Assembly (NCBI GenBank): GCA_022885665.1
Contig: JAGQDJ010000045.1
Location: 434,001-498,000, forward strand
DNA length: 64,000 bases
Source of the DNA: Triops longicaudatus
Lineage: Eukaryota > Arthropoda > Branchiopoda > Notostraca > Triopsidae
Direction of reading: 5' to 3'
Shown here: piece by piece, positions 35,587 through 48,376 of the stretch
Numbering within the stretch: the first letter of the stretch is position 1
How the letters are laid out: every line of letters starts with the position of its first letter
The notes under the pieces: generated by a model
Told to the model about the DNA's origin: nothing
The model's database searches: none
What the model saw: only the letters and a program-made list of their open reading frames with translations
Position numbers and translations under genes: made by a program

Positions 35587-38484
35587 GCGCATTTTCCTTA
35601 TGTTGTAAAGTAAGAACACTAAGTTTGTACATTGTTCCTTCTTTAAGTCTGAAGTTCCTGAGTTGCAAGACGAGTGTGTGGTTTCTCAAAGTGCAAATGT
35701 GGCGTTTTGCAAGGAAATTTTAATAACGAAAGGACGTAGTGAGAGTAAAAACGGTGTGTGCATATGTGATCCCTAGATCCCTAGACTTGTCATATCTCAA
35801 CGCTGACGTGTATCTTAGGGGTTTTCTTTCAAAGGAAAGGTGATAAATACATTTTTATATATTATAAAAACAAAATAGCGTGAATTTTATTTTTACTTGT
35901 TCGTTAGTTCTTTAAATTTTCTATTTCAGAAATTACTTCGTTAGATTCCTAGGCTGGCTCTCATAGGTTAGATTTGCTCTAGAAATTGGAGAAGACAAGT
36001 GGCACGAGCGTCGTGAGGGTGTTTTCATTGGGAGGTGGAGCCTTAATTATTCCGATCATACTTGCGATTTCAACGACTCAAGTACTTCTTTACCGAATCA
36101 GCTTTTGACCAATCATAGGAGAGAGTACCCGCCATCCCCCCATCGCGATGACCCTGCCTAGTGGCAATTGTAATAAACAATAGAATAACTTAAAAATGAA
36201 AGACGTCAAAACAGCTAGCTTCATGTCGGAGACCACCTAAGCAAGTATAGATTCAAATTCGAAACGGGAAGATTATAGACATGATAAGACCCAAACCTAA
36301 TTCAATCGTTAATTAACCCCTTACTAAACAGCTTTTTTTATTGACTTTTGAAGTGATAATCGAATCTATCTTTTTGGATTTTAAAGAAGCATGTTCCTCA
36401 CCTCCTGGGTAAATGTAGAAAATGGGCGTCTTTTAGTATAGTTGCTCTAGCTTTTATAAAATGGATCGGTATGTGAAGCAGCAGTTAAGTTTTCTACACA
36501 TAGAAAGCGCGCAATAAGACTCGTCCGTTTGTCTCCTAAGCAGAACTAAGTTTGTGCCTGCAATAGGCCCTATCGGCGATTTTTTATCACATTGGACCAG
36601 ATAACTAGAACAGCATTTAACACTTCAATGTTCTAAAAATACGTTTAGTTTTACTAATTTTTCCAAGCTACACTGAACTTAAGAAGCATTTCCTCTTCAT
36701 AGGACTTTTACATTGAAAGCGAATACTTGCTTATTACCAACACCAGGGGAATTGTGGAAATTTTGTATAGTGTTTTTCCTGGGATGAAATCTGTCAATGC
36801 GAAATGATCGAGCTTACTAATGAATCGAAAGACAGTCGGATGGACATAGATAATTTCGCTGTCGCATACAAATGATTGTCCCATTCGGGCCTAGATTACG
36901 TATGTAGTGCCTCTCAGAATTCTGCGATTTCTACGGATAAGAGGCACACACGTCACACAGGCCCAAACAAATTTTGCAAGATAACGGAATTAAGCAGTTG
37001 GCCAATTGATTATGCAGAAAACTTAGTGGGTGTTTGCTGCATAAATCAAAACTTTGCCTCCATGTGGATTCGATGTTCAAAGCTACCACGCGAACTCCGA
37101 ACCTTTGCCCGTGTTATAACTTACAGGTGTTTGGAGAGGAGCGCGCCGCGGACAGGAAAGACGCGACTTATGATGAACAAGCGCACGAAGTCAAGTTAGA
37201 AACTAAAACCCCTCTTCAAAACTGGGAATGCTGTAAACAGACAAGATTAAAGTATAGTAGAACCATAAGACGTGCGAATGTGAATAAGAATATAAGTTTT
37301 AAAGCTAACTTTCCTCATTTGTTCTTTCCTTCGTTTATTCTTTTTTCCTGGAACAATTGAAGGAATTTTACAAAAAGAAAACGGTCGACCAACGCACAGC
37401 TGCAATTTTTAATTAATTGGCCTTACACTGTTCGTTACGAGATTATAACTTGTACAATTCTACTTTAAGACATGCCGAAATATCTTATACTAACCATTGT
37501 TGCAGGTGCGGTGCAAACAGCACTTAGCTAAGAAATTTCTTCGTTTGAGTTATTATAACTTACTGTGAGCGACATCACTTTGACCGTGTGTGAGATATCA
37601 GGGAATAAGCTCTTCGAGTAAAAAAGAAAATTCGTAGATTTTCTTCAGAAACGTGTTTCTTTCATTGGTATCATAGTTTCACATTTGACTCTTTCATCCC
37701 TTATAAATAATAACTTCAGGAAATTAAAATCAAAGCTTTTCTTTATCGTTCTGAACTTCTAGTTATGGTCTCACCTTTACTATTAAAACTTAAGAGTTTC
37801 CTGATAGCTCTATAAATCTTAGCTACCGCCAATAAGCTTAGAAATGGAAACAAAAGTCTTGTTTTTGTTGTTTGTTTTACCCATGAATTTTTCCTGAAAT
37901 TTCCATTATTTTTTTCTGGCCGTGATTTCTTAGATCTTCTTTAGTTTAAAGCTATATTTTTTAGTGTAAACCGTGTCTCGAAACCCAAATTGATCAGTCT
38001 CTTTACAGTCTGTTTTTTATTCCATTTGTGGAACTTTTGTAACGTAGGTCTCGAACCAAGAAAATCAAAATCTTGTTAAACAACTTAAATAATTTTCGGA
38101 AGAAATTGACTTTGAAAACAATAATTATAGTCGTTATTTTAAAATAGAACACACAATATTTGCTATTATTTGAAAATAAACACTTCAGTAACTTTTCGGA
38201 AACATGCTCCTTCAAAAATTCTACAAAAATGATATCTAAGTAAAAAGAACATAGGGTCTCTTGTCTATCTATAAACCGTCTTTAAATCACACAATAAAAA
38301 GTTCAGCTTTTTAGACCCTTCCTATCATCTTGGTTAACAAAAGCTCGAGGTAAATTCTTGATTGCTAGGAAAATGCAGTATTCGCAATTCCCGAAGAATT
38401 AGGTAATGTACCATTTAACCACAAAAGTGTTGCGCTTTAATGCCATTTCGACTGTATTGCCTTTTTGTATCAGTATACAATTAA

Positions 38485-38674
38485 GGCCGTACCCAGGGGA
38501 AGGGGGTGGTCAGAGGGTTGCACCTCCGCCGAAATTTTTATTTTATAATGGGTTAGACATAAAGAACCTCAAATGCCCCTCCTTCCCACCTCCCAAAAAA
38601 AAAAGAAATGCATGCAAAAACACTCCCGAAACATCCAAAAACCCCTCCGACTCAAAATCCTGTGTACAGTCCTG
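38485..38674. mobile_element. Short inverted-repeat element, CCGTAGCCAGG family
   Basis: Left GGCCGTACCCAGGGGAAGGG, core ATTTTATAATGGG, right CCGACTCAAAATCCTG followed by TGTACAG. It is longer than other copies because of an A-rich insert. Confidence 0.55.
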
Positions 38675-39070
38675 CATATAACTGAAGAAAAACCATTTTG
38701 TAAATAAAAACGACTACACGTAATTGCGATCCAATTTTTTTATTGACAAGTTAAGTTTGTCTTATGTGACGAAGTGTATGGAAATTTGAGACAACGTGCA
38801 TAAGCATATGCATTCACGATCAAGTCAGCCTGTCTTATGTGCTAATTTTTTGTGGACTCGCAATCGTACAATATCGCTTTTGTTGCGTTATACTATGAGT
38901 TAAACATGGAGAGCTAAAAGTCATTTTGGTACGCGTGGTCAACTACGTATCAAGGAGGGTAGGGTTTTTACCCCCCACCCAAAAAAAATTTCCCCTTCAG
39001 ACAAATAATATTTTCTTGATTTTTTACGAGATTTAATAGTATTTTTACGAAACGAAGTATGTTCGTATTC

Positions 39071-39212
39071 AGGGCAGTAGCGACAATTGTTTATCGGGGT
39101 GGGGGTTTCAATAGGCAATTTTAATGAACCTTTGGTTTTCGCCTACGTTCACCATCATTAAATGAAAATGTCAAGGGAAAGGATTAATCTCCTAACACCC
39201 TGGATACGGGCC
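39071..39212. mobile_element. Short inverted-repeat element, CCGTAGCCAGG family
   Basis: Left AGGGCAGTAGCGAC, core GGTTTTCGCCTACGTTCACC, right CACCCTGGATACGGGCCT. Its core is in the opposite orientation to the copies at 26993 and 47838. Confidence 0.55.
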
Positions 39213-40387
39213 TATTCGTACTGATTTTACAGAGAAAAATAATCGTTGCGACGTGCGTTGTTAACCGATCTTTTTTAGTCAAAGTTGGACAAATTGAAGC
39301 CAAATTGCGTTTATTATAATATAGTTAAAGTCTTAGTAGTTTACCCCCCACCCTCCCCACATACATAACATCTGATTCTTTTTTCGCAAACGAAGCTAAT
39401 TGAACGTAGGAAAGCCTAACTCAGACGCACATATAAAGACTATTAGGAAAGTTACTGAAAAAGCTGAGTAACTTACGTGAGGTTAGCTAAGGCTAGATTA
39501 GTAAAATACGTCAAGAATAGGATTAAGAAAGTTTATCGATAAAAAGGTAAATTTTACCCCTTTGTAACGGCTGTGAAATTGGAAGAAGGGGGTGGGGTGT
39601 TAATCGAAATGCACTCAAAACTTTTCCCTGAAATGCTCCAGGAGAACAAATGCATTGACATGACTTTTCCATAAACTGTAATTTTAGTTACTAGCATTAG
39701 TTAGTGAAAACCTTTTAATATTTGATTATTTCCTTCAAAGAGGTTATGTCCGATCCAAAAAATCCTCCCTCGTTTCACCTTACCTTGCTGCAAAGAAAAC
39801 AAATATTTATAATTTGCTTGGACTCTACACTAGTTCTCTTACTAATTCACTTTAAAATTCACAAACTAGATTTGCCCAAAGCGAGTTAAATTTCAATATC
39901 CTTGGGAGAAAATTAATTCATGGCTGGTTTATATTTAAATTTCGTCGCTGCAAGAGCACGAATAATGAAGTTCAGATCTGTTTCTTGAAATGTTTGGTAT
40001 CAGTGCGTATGGTCGAAATTTTCATTACACTTGACAGAAGCGCTTAAAAACACAAGTCCCCATGGCCAAAGAACAGTAGTAAAAATTAATCCCAACGCGC
40101 CCAATTCATTTTAAACTACTTTCATAATGAGTTCGTGGTGCAAACCACACCACAAATTTTTCCAGCGTCCCATGCGAAAATTTTCGAGACCGGCCCCAGT
40201 AAACTTTATTAACATTATCATTTCTAAGAAAGTCCCGGCCCAAAAAGGCATTTGTCACAACGGCTATTCCTTCCCTGACTAAACAGATCAACAAGAACCA
40301 TTTTTAATTCTGTAGACGGGTACTGGTCGCTTAGTTAGTGCTTAAAGTGTATCCGCCAAATAAAACTTTTGTTGCAATACCTCGATC

Positions 40388-40455
40388 CGGGTTGTAACCC
40401 CTCCCCCACCCCACCCCCACCCCCACTCGAACGAAAATCCTGGGTACTTCCCTGC
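40388..40455. mobile_element. Partial copy, CCGTAGCCAGG family
   Basis: Only the C-rich arm and right end, ACTCGAACGAAAATCCTGGG then TACTT, are kept after GGTTGTAACCCC. Confidence 0.4.
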
Positions 40456-41417
40456 GTGTGATAATTCGCTGTATACAAATTCATTACACTGGAGTCTGTC
40501 CCTGTTGTAAACTGAGAGAAATAAGTTTACCTGGGACCTATGAACCCTTTCGATAATTGCTAACGTTATAGATCTAAGCTATCGGAGTCTCTTATGTCCA
40601 TATTCTTATAGTACAATGTTTATGTTCCGTAACCTTGATTTTAGCCTCCAAATCGGCCTTTCTTAAATTAAATCGTTCAAATTTTCTCTCGAAAATTCCT
40701 GTCAAATAATCCTTTTTTGGCAACTGTACACTTCGAACTAATAAACCGGACAACGGAAGTTAGCGAACCTTAAACTGTACAGATTTAATAAGCATGCTTG
40801 ACTATGGCAGTAAGGGCACCGTTGTACTTTTCTAACAGTGAAGTGGCTTGGTAACAAGGGTTACCAAATATATCCTAACGAGAACGTATCAGTTATTGAA
40901 AGTACCCTAACCACTTTTAACCTTCAAACCTTCTAGGGATAGCTAGTAATGATCAGCGAAACTTGAGCAAACCGGATTGGAGGTTGGTGAGTTTACGACC
41001 AGACGAGAAGGAAGTCCAAAGGTTGTTTGGTCCTCTCCATTCTTACTCTATATCCTCTTTCTGCACACTTTCTTTTTCATTTCTTAATCGACGGCTTCCA
41101 GAACTAATGCAGTCTGGAGTTGCTGAAGAGCCAGACGGGAGGTCAGTCGTCTTCCTTATTTTTTGCACTAGTAACCCATACTCATTTGTGTCGTACTCCT
41201 CCGGAACGATTCACCTGACAATATTGGACTTTTACTTCATGGCATACCTCGCACTGTATACTGTTAAAGGTATTCTTTTCTATCGAAAACGTGCAAAACT
41301 CGCAGTGAAGTAAAATTGATAATAAAAAAATAAAAAAAAATAACAGAACCTACGTGACGTGAGTACAGCCATTCAGCAAGTTGGACTGACCCTGACACCC
41401 CATAATTCGGAAGGAGA

Positions 41418-44272
41418 ATGTGGGAATTAATTTGTGGGAGCTACTTGACTCCATTGCTGACTTTCATTCTTGCCACGATTACTCTGTGGCATTTAATACT
41501 CGAGAAATGGCGACAGTCTCAATCGTTGAAAACGATTCCTGGACCACCGGCGATACCGCTTCTTGGCAATGTCTTCCAAATCGCCTTCATCGACAACGAA
41601 AGTAACGTAAACGAGGGGAAACGTATACATAATACTAAATTTAGACACAGTAAATCATAACATGTGAGCGCCAAGCCTAACCTCCCGTACGCGCACTTTT
41701 CATTTTCACCGTGATAAAATCAAGTTTTATTCTTTCGGTTAGGTATGTTCCAGCTCTTAGCGAAGGATTATCCAAGACAATTTGGCGGTTTGTACAAAAT
41801 TTATGTTGGGACCGAAGCAATCATTGTGGCTACCCGAGCTAACACTTTAGAAGTAAATTTCTTGTATGAGCATAATCTTATGATTGGCATTTATTTTGTG
41901 ATTTTTTTTTTAAATAGCCGATTTTGTCAAGCAGTAAATTAATTGACAAAAGCTGGGATTACGCAATAATTCACAAGTGGCTCGGATTGGGATTGCTGAC
42001 TAGTACAGGTTGGATATGTTGTTTGTATTAACCTAGAGCCTTGTCACAATGGACACCCAAGGGGACGGAGAAGTTGTTAATTAAATCCGGTCCATAATGG
42101 ACCGTATTGGTGTAAATATCTTTCGTTTCGCTGAGACACTGTGCCCTGTACTTAATATCCCACCATCTGTTATAACCGGTTTCTGTTAGAGTGAGCTTTT
42201 ACTGTAGAATATTTTTTTACATTCGAAATGCGTGAAAGCAATATGCTAACAAAATTGAATGTTAGGAGAAAAATGGCATTCGCGAAGAAAGTTGCTCACC
42301 CCAGCGTTCCATTTCCAAGTGTTGGAAGATTTCCAAGGCGTGTTTCACCAGGAAGCCCAAGTATTTATGGAACAATTAGAGAAAGCGGTCGCAGAAAACC
42401 CGGACGACATTGATATATTTCCTTATATAACAAGATACACGCTTGACGTCATATGTGGTAATTTGTCTCCGACAATTCAAAGCTCAGCCAAACCTTCTTA
42501 ATGTAAACTGATTTAGAAACGGCCATGGGATACCACGTCGGCGTCCAAGAACAGAAAACCGACGGCAAAGATGCCGATTATGTCAAAGCGGTCGCTGAGT
42601 AAAGATTTCCGGTGTAAAGAACATCACTACAGTTTTTTAATTTATGTTTGGGTAAAAGAATGGCAGAAATGTTAGCAATGGCTACTATGAAACCTTGGCT
42701 GCGGAATAGCTACCTCTTCCCCTTGTTTCCGGAAGCCAGGCTCTACCGAAGATGCGTTAAAGTGCTGCATGCCTTCACTCTAGGCATCATTAGCGAGAAA
42801 AAGCGTGAATTTGCGGCTCGCGAACGGGAAGGATCTGCCGAAAATTCGCCTAAAAGTATCGCAGTGTTACCAGTCATTAGAAAGTAAATGTATGTACGAG
42901 TTACGTGCAATTAGAAAAGCCCCGTCAGGCGTTACTGGATCTGTTGTTGACCGCGTCTGCTGATGGTGCCAACTTAACGGATGAAGATATTCGTGAAGAA
43001 GTTGATACCTTTATGTTTGAGGTAAGGATTTGTGACGTTCTTGATTTGCAGTTTATGATTACTTTTTCGTTGTTAGGGTCACGATACCACTGCAGCTGGT
43101 ATTGGCTGGTGTTTGTATCTCTTAGGCAGACACCCAGAAATTCAAGACCGCGTTTATGAAGAAGTCCAGAATATTTGGGCCGATGAGACGCAACCAATTA
43201 GCATAGAAAATTTGGCTCATTTAAAATATCTTGAATGCTGTGTTAAAGAAGCGCAAAGAATCTATCCAAGTGTACCCACCATTGGTCGCGAACTTAGTGA
43301 AGACGTAGTTTTAGGTCAAACTTTGGCTTCATCTATAAAGCAACTTACTTGTCAAACTGTATGTCAAGTTTTATTTCTATATTTTGGTATGTTTGTTCTG
43401 CTTTACAGACAACCACGTAGTCACAAAGGGAACGACAGTATTTTTGTCGATCTATGCGGCTCATCACGATGCTGAAGTATTTCCTGATCCGGAAGAATAT
43501 CAGCCTGAGCGTTTTTTTCCTGAAAATATGCGAAAGCGGAATCCGTACGCATTCGTACCTTTTAGCGCTGGACAGCGCAACTGCATCGGTAAGAAAAGAT
43601 AATTGAAGTATCTGTGCTAATTTAAGCTAATTTTTCACGCCAATGAAGCGTTAATTACGGCTGCCGTTCTGTGCAGGGCTTTCGTTTTGACAGGCGTGCG
43701 CGTGATATTATTCATTTTGGTAAACATGCACACTCCTAACAGTGGTGTAGAATTTTTTGCGCTTTTATGTTACCATGTAAATCGCAACTGATAAGGCTAC
43801 TATCGTCTCGTCAATTATTTTTACAATAGTGTAGTTTACTAGTTCAGATGTACTTTACGGTAAATAAGTCGATTTGCATAATGGACCAGTGAAGGATGAA
43901 CTTTCATGTCAATAACGTGGGCGAGATAATTAATTTTCTCATATGAATCACTAAATATGTGTCGATGAAAGCAAACGCAAATCATTAGGTTCGCTACCAG
44001 GCGTCCCAATCTACCCGTAAAATTTCTTTAATTGGCACTGAACATTTCAATCAGTTTTAAAGAAGTGAATTGAGTGTGAATTGCAGTATTGTATTTTGAT
44101 TAATGTGTGATTAGGTCAAAAGTTCGCACTAATGGAGTTGAAAACGATCATTGCTACTGTGCTGCGTAAATATCGTATCATTTCCTTACACGCTCCAGAA
44201 GAAATGCATCCGCGCTCGGAATTGATATTGCGACCTTCGAGGGGCATTCATGTTAAACTTGCATTGCGCTAA
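41418..44272 (+). CDS. Cytochrome P450, CYP4-clan, copy 3
   Basis: Ten exons: 41418-41622, 41743-41852, 41918-42008, 42266-42457, 42517-42598, 42659-42855, 42915-43021, 43077-43314, 43409-43588 and 44115-44272. They give 519 residues. The first donor (AAAC|GTATAC at 41622) is chosen because it restores phase; closer GT sites do not. Motifs: membrane anchor, PGPP, WLGLGLLTSTG, EKWHSRRKLLTPAFHFQ, EEVDTFMFEGHDTT, K-helix EAQR, QPERF, and heme loop FSAGQRNCIG. The Glu in MFEGHDTT is present; in mammalian CYP4 enzymes this residue forms an ester bond to heme, so this copy may have covalently bound heme while copies 1 and 2 may not. The donor of exon 8 (GTCAAA) is weak. Exon sizes 110, 192 and 180 are shared with copy 1. 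Confidence 0.94.
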
Positions 44273-44574
44273 ATTGCACATTTGTTTTGCTATGTGGAAA
44301 AGTGCCTTTTTTTCTTGACTGAATTGACTGTAACCTACAACTACTCCAATTTTTAAAACTGTAATTAATGTAAAGTTACAAACATCCCCTGGTGCCAGTT
44401 TGATCGCTGTTATGATCACTGCCCTGGAGGTTTTTAAACACAACCGGTGGAACGAGATTGGGATTGCCTCTGTAGAACGAACGCTTCAAGCTTCTCCTTG
44501 TATGTGTTGTATACCTTTTGAGTACAGAATATACTGCAAGCGAGTTTTCTGGCTTCCAACCTATCCACATCAAG

Positions 44575-44579
44575 TCAGT
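44575..44579 (+). promoter_or_regulatory. Possible initiator of the HGD gene
   Basis: TCAGT lies 55 bases before the ATG, with no TATA box at the expected distance. It is offered only because other genes in the window start near the same word. Confidence 0.3.
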
Positions 44580-44633
44580 TGCTGTGCTTCTTTCACACAG
44601 TAATCTTCTTCGACTATTTTCCTGTACGCTAGC

Positions 44634-47600
44634 ATGGAGACGAACCTCGAAGATTTGCGGGTAAGTTTTTCAGTTTTGACGCTGCTAATAGGAGGCTATA
44701 GTGATACAGTTCGAAAACACTCGTTGTGTTGAACATTATGATGTGGTATTCTATATTGCAATGTACCATACTACTCGTCTTTGAGTTGGTTGCTTTTCCG
44801 CTTGAAGATGTCTAAGCCAGTTTCGTCATCTCTGACCTTGCTCAGAGCATGCTACACTACATTTGGAAAATCAAGCCCTGAAACCTGAAATGTAAATGAG
44901 GACGAGCCCTTGTAGAGCCTTCAGCTTGAGTTAGCAACTACCAATAAAATGTTATCACGTTTTCTTTCATTTACAAAGAAACGTCTTCTACTTATGTCTT
45001 AACTGAGCATATCTGTGCCATCGTATGCGAGTTTTCGGATCACCCTTTAAGAACTACATCGAGTCACCCGTTTTTGCTCAGATTTGTGTGCAAAATATTG
45101 TGTTAAGGCAAAAATTCAGTACTAATTCAATTTTTGTACACTACCAAAATATTAATTCCTGACCAGACCTCAACTGATCTAAGCAAGCCTTTTGTGTGCA
45201 ATGGATGTAAGCTGCTATAAAATTAACTAGTTTTCAGTGGAAAATCAGTCTCTTACCGGACACATATTATTCTATTAGAAATTTGTTATGAAGTTTCAAT
45301 ATAAACATTTATGCTAGCGACCTTTATAGTAAAAAAAAAAACATTAATGTCTCCATTTCAGTACCTTAGCGGGTTCGGCAACGAATTTTCGTCGGAAGAT
45401 CCTCGGTATCCTAACGCTCTTCCTCAAGGGCAAAATAGTCCCCAAAAATGCCCTTACGGACTTTATGCCGAGCAGCTATCTGGCACTGCGTTTACAGGTA
45501 GTAAAATTAGCTTCTCAAGCTAGGTATTTAAGGAAAAGCTGCTTACTAATTGCCCAAACTTTCGACGCAGCTCCACGGGACTCGAATAGAAGGTCTTGGC
45601 TTTATCGTGTAAGGCCATCTGTGTTACACGAACCCTTCAAATCCATCGAAAGCGGAGGGAATGTCACCACTGACTGGAAAAAGTATCCACCCAATCCGAA
45701 CCAGGTTAGTGGACTATTCAAACACTTTGTAGCCTCAGAAATAGATCCTATAAATTAGAAAATGTTTTACAATAGCTACGTTTTCTTTAAATAATAATAA
45801 ATATCAGTGTTAGTGTAAGGGAACAAGTCATGTTTCAATTTTTACCTTGAAAAATAATTAACCGAGAATTTTACCTTTCTTTTTCACTGACACTTTCAAT
45901 TCATCTTTCTTGCGCAAAGCCTTGCAAATGCTCTCAACTCTTAAATCTACAACCAGGAGCATGAAGATATCTATTTGTTTGTTCGTTAACCAGACTTTCG
46001 TGGCAACAGTAGGGTAGCATACAAACCGTTAACCCCAGTAAAACAAAATTTTAATTTCGATTAAAATTAGGGTCCTTCTAACTTACTTAACCATGTTAAA
46101 TTGAGGGGTGACAGTTTTATGTCTGTCCGAAGAGCTCGATAAATAACTACAAGTTTGCTAATTAGAAAAGCGTTTTGACGTTCATGTATCACGAAACAAG
46201 ACTGGAAATGGCGGTTACGACCAGCGCTTGTAAAAACACAACCGGTTTTTTGTTTGCGAACAAGCTTGCATCTATTGTTCAGTAAAACGTGATTGGCAAT
46301 TATTTTAACTTTTTCTCTGAGATGTACTGATAAAGTCAAATAAACACGTCTGAATAGATGAGATGGAAACCTTTCGACATTCCGCGGAAAACGGAGGAGC
46401 ATGTGGATTTCGTTAATGGGCTGTACACCATATGCGGAGCCGGTGATCCGACCGTCCGCCATGGGCTTTCTGTTCATATCTACGTTTGCAACACCGCTAT
46501 GCTTAACAAATGCTTCCAGAACTCCGACGGCGACTTTCTGATTGGTAATTACAAATTTTAAAGGCCTATAGTACAACTGGAAACTTCCAAATATCAATAG
46601 CACTTCGCATTTGCTTAAGAACAGACAAAAATAACATTCTGTTCAATTCAATAGTGCCCCAACAAGGAACATTGAGTATTACCACTGAATTTGGTCGGAT
46701 GACTGTGGCACCCAATGAAATTTGCGTTATTCAAGTAACATTTCTACGGAATCCCAAGTTTTTAATGTTAATCATATTTCAAAACTAGCAAGGAATGCGG
46801 TTTAGTGTTTCGGTGGACCAAGAAAGCCGCGGTTATATTTTGGAAGTCTATGACGCTCACTTTAGACTTCCAGATCTTGGACCAATCGGTAAACATAAAT
46901 CTTTTCAACTTTCACTTAATTTAATTTATAAAGCCAAAAAGCCCTGGCGTTATTTGCATACTTTTTTATAATTTTCTCTCCAGGTGCAAATGGCTTAGCC
47001 AATGCTAGAGACTTTTTGACCCCCGTTGCTTGGTTCGAAGACGTCGAAGAATCTTACACCGTCGTGAACAAGTATGCTGGGCACTTCTTCGCTGCAGAGC
47101 AAGAGCACAGTCCGTTTGATGTTGTAGCTTGGCATGGAAATTACGTACCGTACAAATACGATCTAGCCAAGTTTATGGTCGTCAATACCGTCTCATTTGA
47201 TCATGCAGTATGATGTTCTTTCTTCTAATTTTCATTCCAATTTCATTGTGTTTTTCTAAAATACCTTTTGTCTAAGGACCCTTCGATATTTACCGTTCTC
47301 ACTTGCCCATCCAACAAACCGGGCACAGCTATTGCCGATTTTGTGATTTTCCCACCTCGCTGGTCTGTCGCCGAAAACACATTTAGGCCACCGTACTATC
47401 ACAGTAATCAATTAACTCAGTAGTTTAACAACAATCAATGGAGATATTTCTTTTTTTCAAATAACTAGGAAACTGCATGAGCGAGTTTATGGGTTTGATC
47501 TTGGGCAAATACGAAGCCAAAGAAGAAGGATTCGCTCCTGGCGGAGCCACGTTGCATTCTATGATGACCCCGCATGGCCCGGATGCACAGTGCTTCGAAT

Positions 47601-48211
47601 CTGCGTCTAACGCTGCGTTAGAACCAGCCCGTGTGGCTGATGGGACGCAGGTAAATTCAATTTCAAGAGCTTTCGCTAATGTCATCCGCAAAATTTTTGT
47701 TGCGTCACTGGATAATGAGCCAACTGGCATTGTAGGTCTTCTGCTCACAATTCGTTCAGTGACGGCTCAAGCTACTCTGAAATTTGCTTGTTATTTGTGC
47801 GTACTCTGAAATGCGCAATCGTTACTAACCTTAGCCAGGCCCACAGCAAGCAGGGTTAGGGGGTTAACTCCACTCCTATGAAATTTGCATTTTATAATGG
47901 TGAGCATAGGCGAAAACCAAATATCCAATAAAATCTCATATTGACCACCACCAGCCCTCCCGAACCGAAATCCTGGCTAAAGCCCTGGCCTTAGCGTTAA
48001 ATATACTGTGCGTAGAAGTTGGTTGAGAAGTTCAGATGTTGATTGACAGATACAATTCACAAGTCTGATGCATTTTTCTCTACAGGCGTTTATGTTTGAG
48101 TCATGCCTCATGCTTCAAGTAACGGAATGGGGCGAGAAAACCTGCCACAAGCTGGACGAAAAGTACTACGAGTGCTGGAAAGGCTTGAAAAAACACTTCC
48201 AAATTAAATAA
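44634..48211 (+). CDS. HGD: Homogentisate 1,2-dioxygenase
   Basis: Ten exons: 44634-44660, 45362-45497, 45571-45704, 46358-46544, 46655-46734, 46789-46888, 46984-47207, 47277-47403, 47469-47650 and 48086-48211. All are in phase and give 440 residues (human 445). The enzyme opens the ring of homogentisate to maleylacetoacetate in tyrosine and phenylalanine breakdown, using Fe2+ and O2 in the cytosol. Family blocks run end to end: YLSGFGNEFSSEDPR, LYAEQLSGTAFT, RSWLYR, VVAWHGNYVPYKY with the active-site His, and PPYYHRNCMSEF with iron ligands His338 and Glu344 (human 335 and 341). MTPHGPD carries the third ligand at about 374 (human 371). The 9-codon first exon is supported only by its ATG, phase and donor. 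The last intron carries a short inverted-repeat element. HGD is not functionally tied to its neighbours. Confidence 0.97.
47838..47995. mobile_element. Short inverted-repeat element in the last HGD intron
   Basis: Degenerate left end (AGGGTTAGGGGGTTAACTCC region), core TTTTATAATGGTGAGCATAG then GCGAAAACC, and right end CCCGAACCGAAATCCTGGC. It is a CCGTAGCCAGG-family member. Confidence 0.55.
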
Positions 48212-48320
48212 TATCCTTATTCATACTAGAAAATTTGTTAGTTCTTATCAGCTTTAAGGTTACGGTTTTTATAATCTCACTTAATGTTTTCCTACGAAAA
48301 CCTTTGGGTTGTTTATTACA

Positions 48321-48326
48321 AATAAA
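48321..48326 (+). terminator. Poly(A) signal of HGD
   Basis: AATAAA lies 110 bases after the HGD stop and 51 bases before the stop codon of the convergent PIGU gene. The two 3' UTRs probably meet or overlap. Confidence 0.6.
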
Positions 48327-48376
48327 AGTGTACTGCACTGGAGCGGGATGTACAGATACGAAAAATCATGAATAAG

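Larger units (their letters stand above)
35587..41417. other. Intergenic stretch between P450 copies 2 and 3
   Basis: No supported gene. Three copies or parts of the CCGTAGCCAGG family lie here (38485-38674, 39071-39212, 40388-40455), plus a related C-rich patch at 38955-38995. An open frame at 40963-41313 directly upstream of copy 3 has no motif. A weak TATA-like word (40866) and TCAGT (40889-40893) might mark a start site. Confidence 0.45.

Noticed and set aside
40963..41313. 116-codon open frame before P450 copy 3
   Set aside because: No motif and no coherent joining to the P450 exon; at most untranslated leader.
14579..44272. P450 copies and HGD as a metabolic gene cluster
   Set aside because: CYP4 and HGD act in unrelated pathways; adjacency alone is no evidence of joint function, and the P450s are explained by local duplication.
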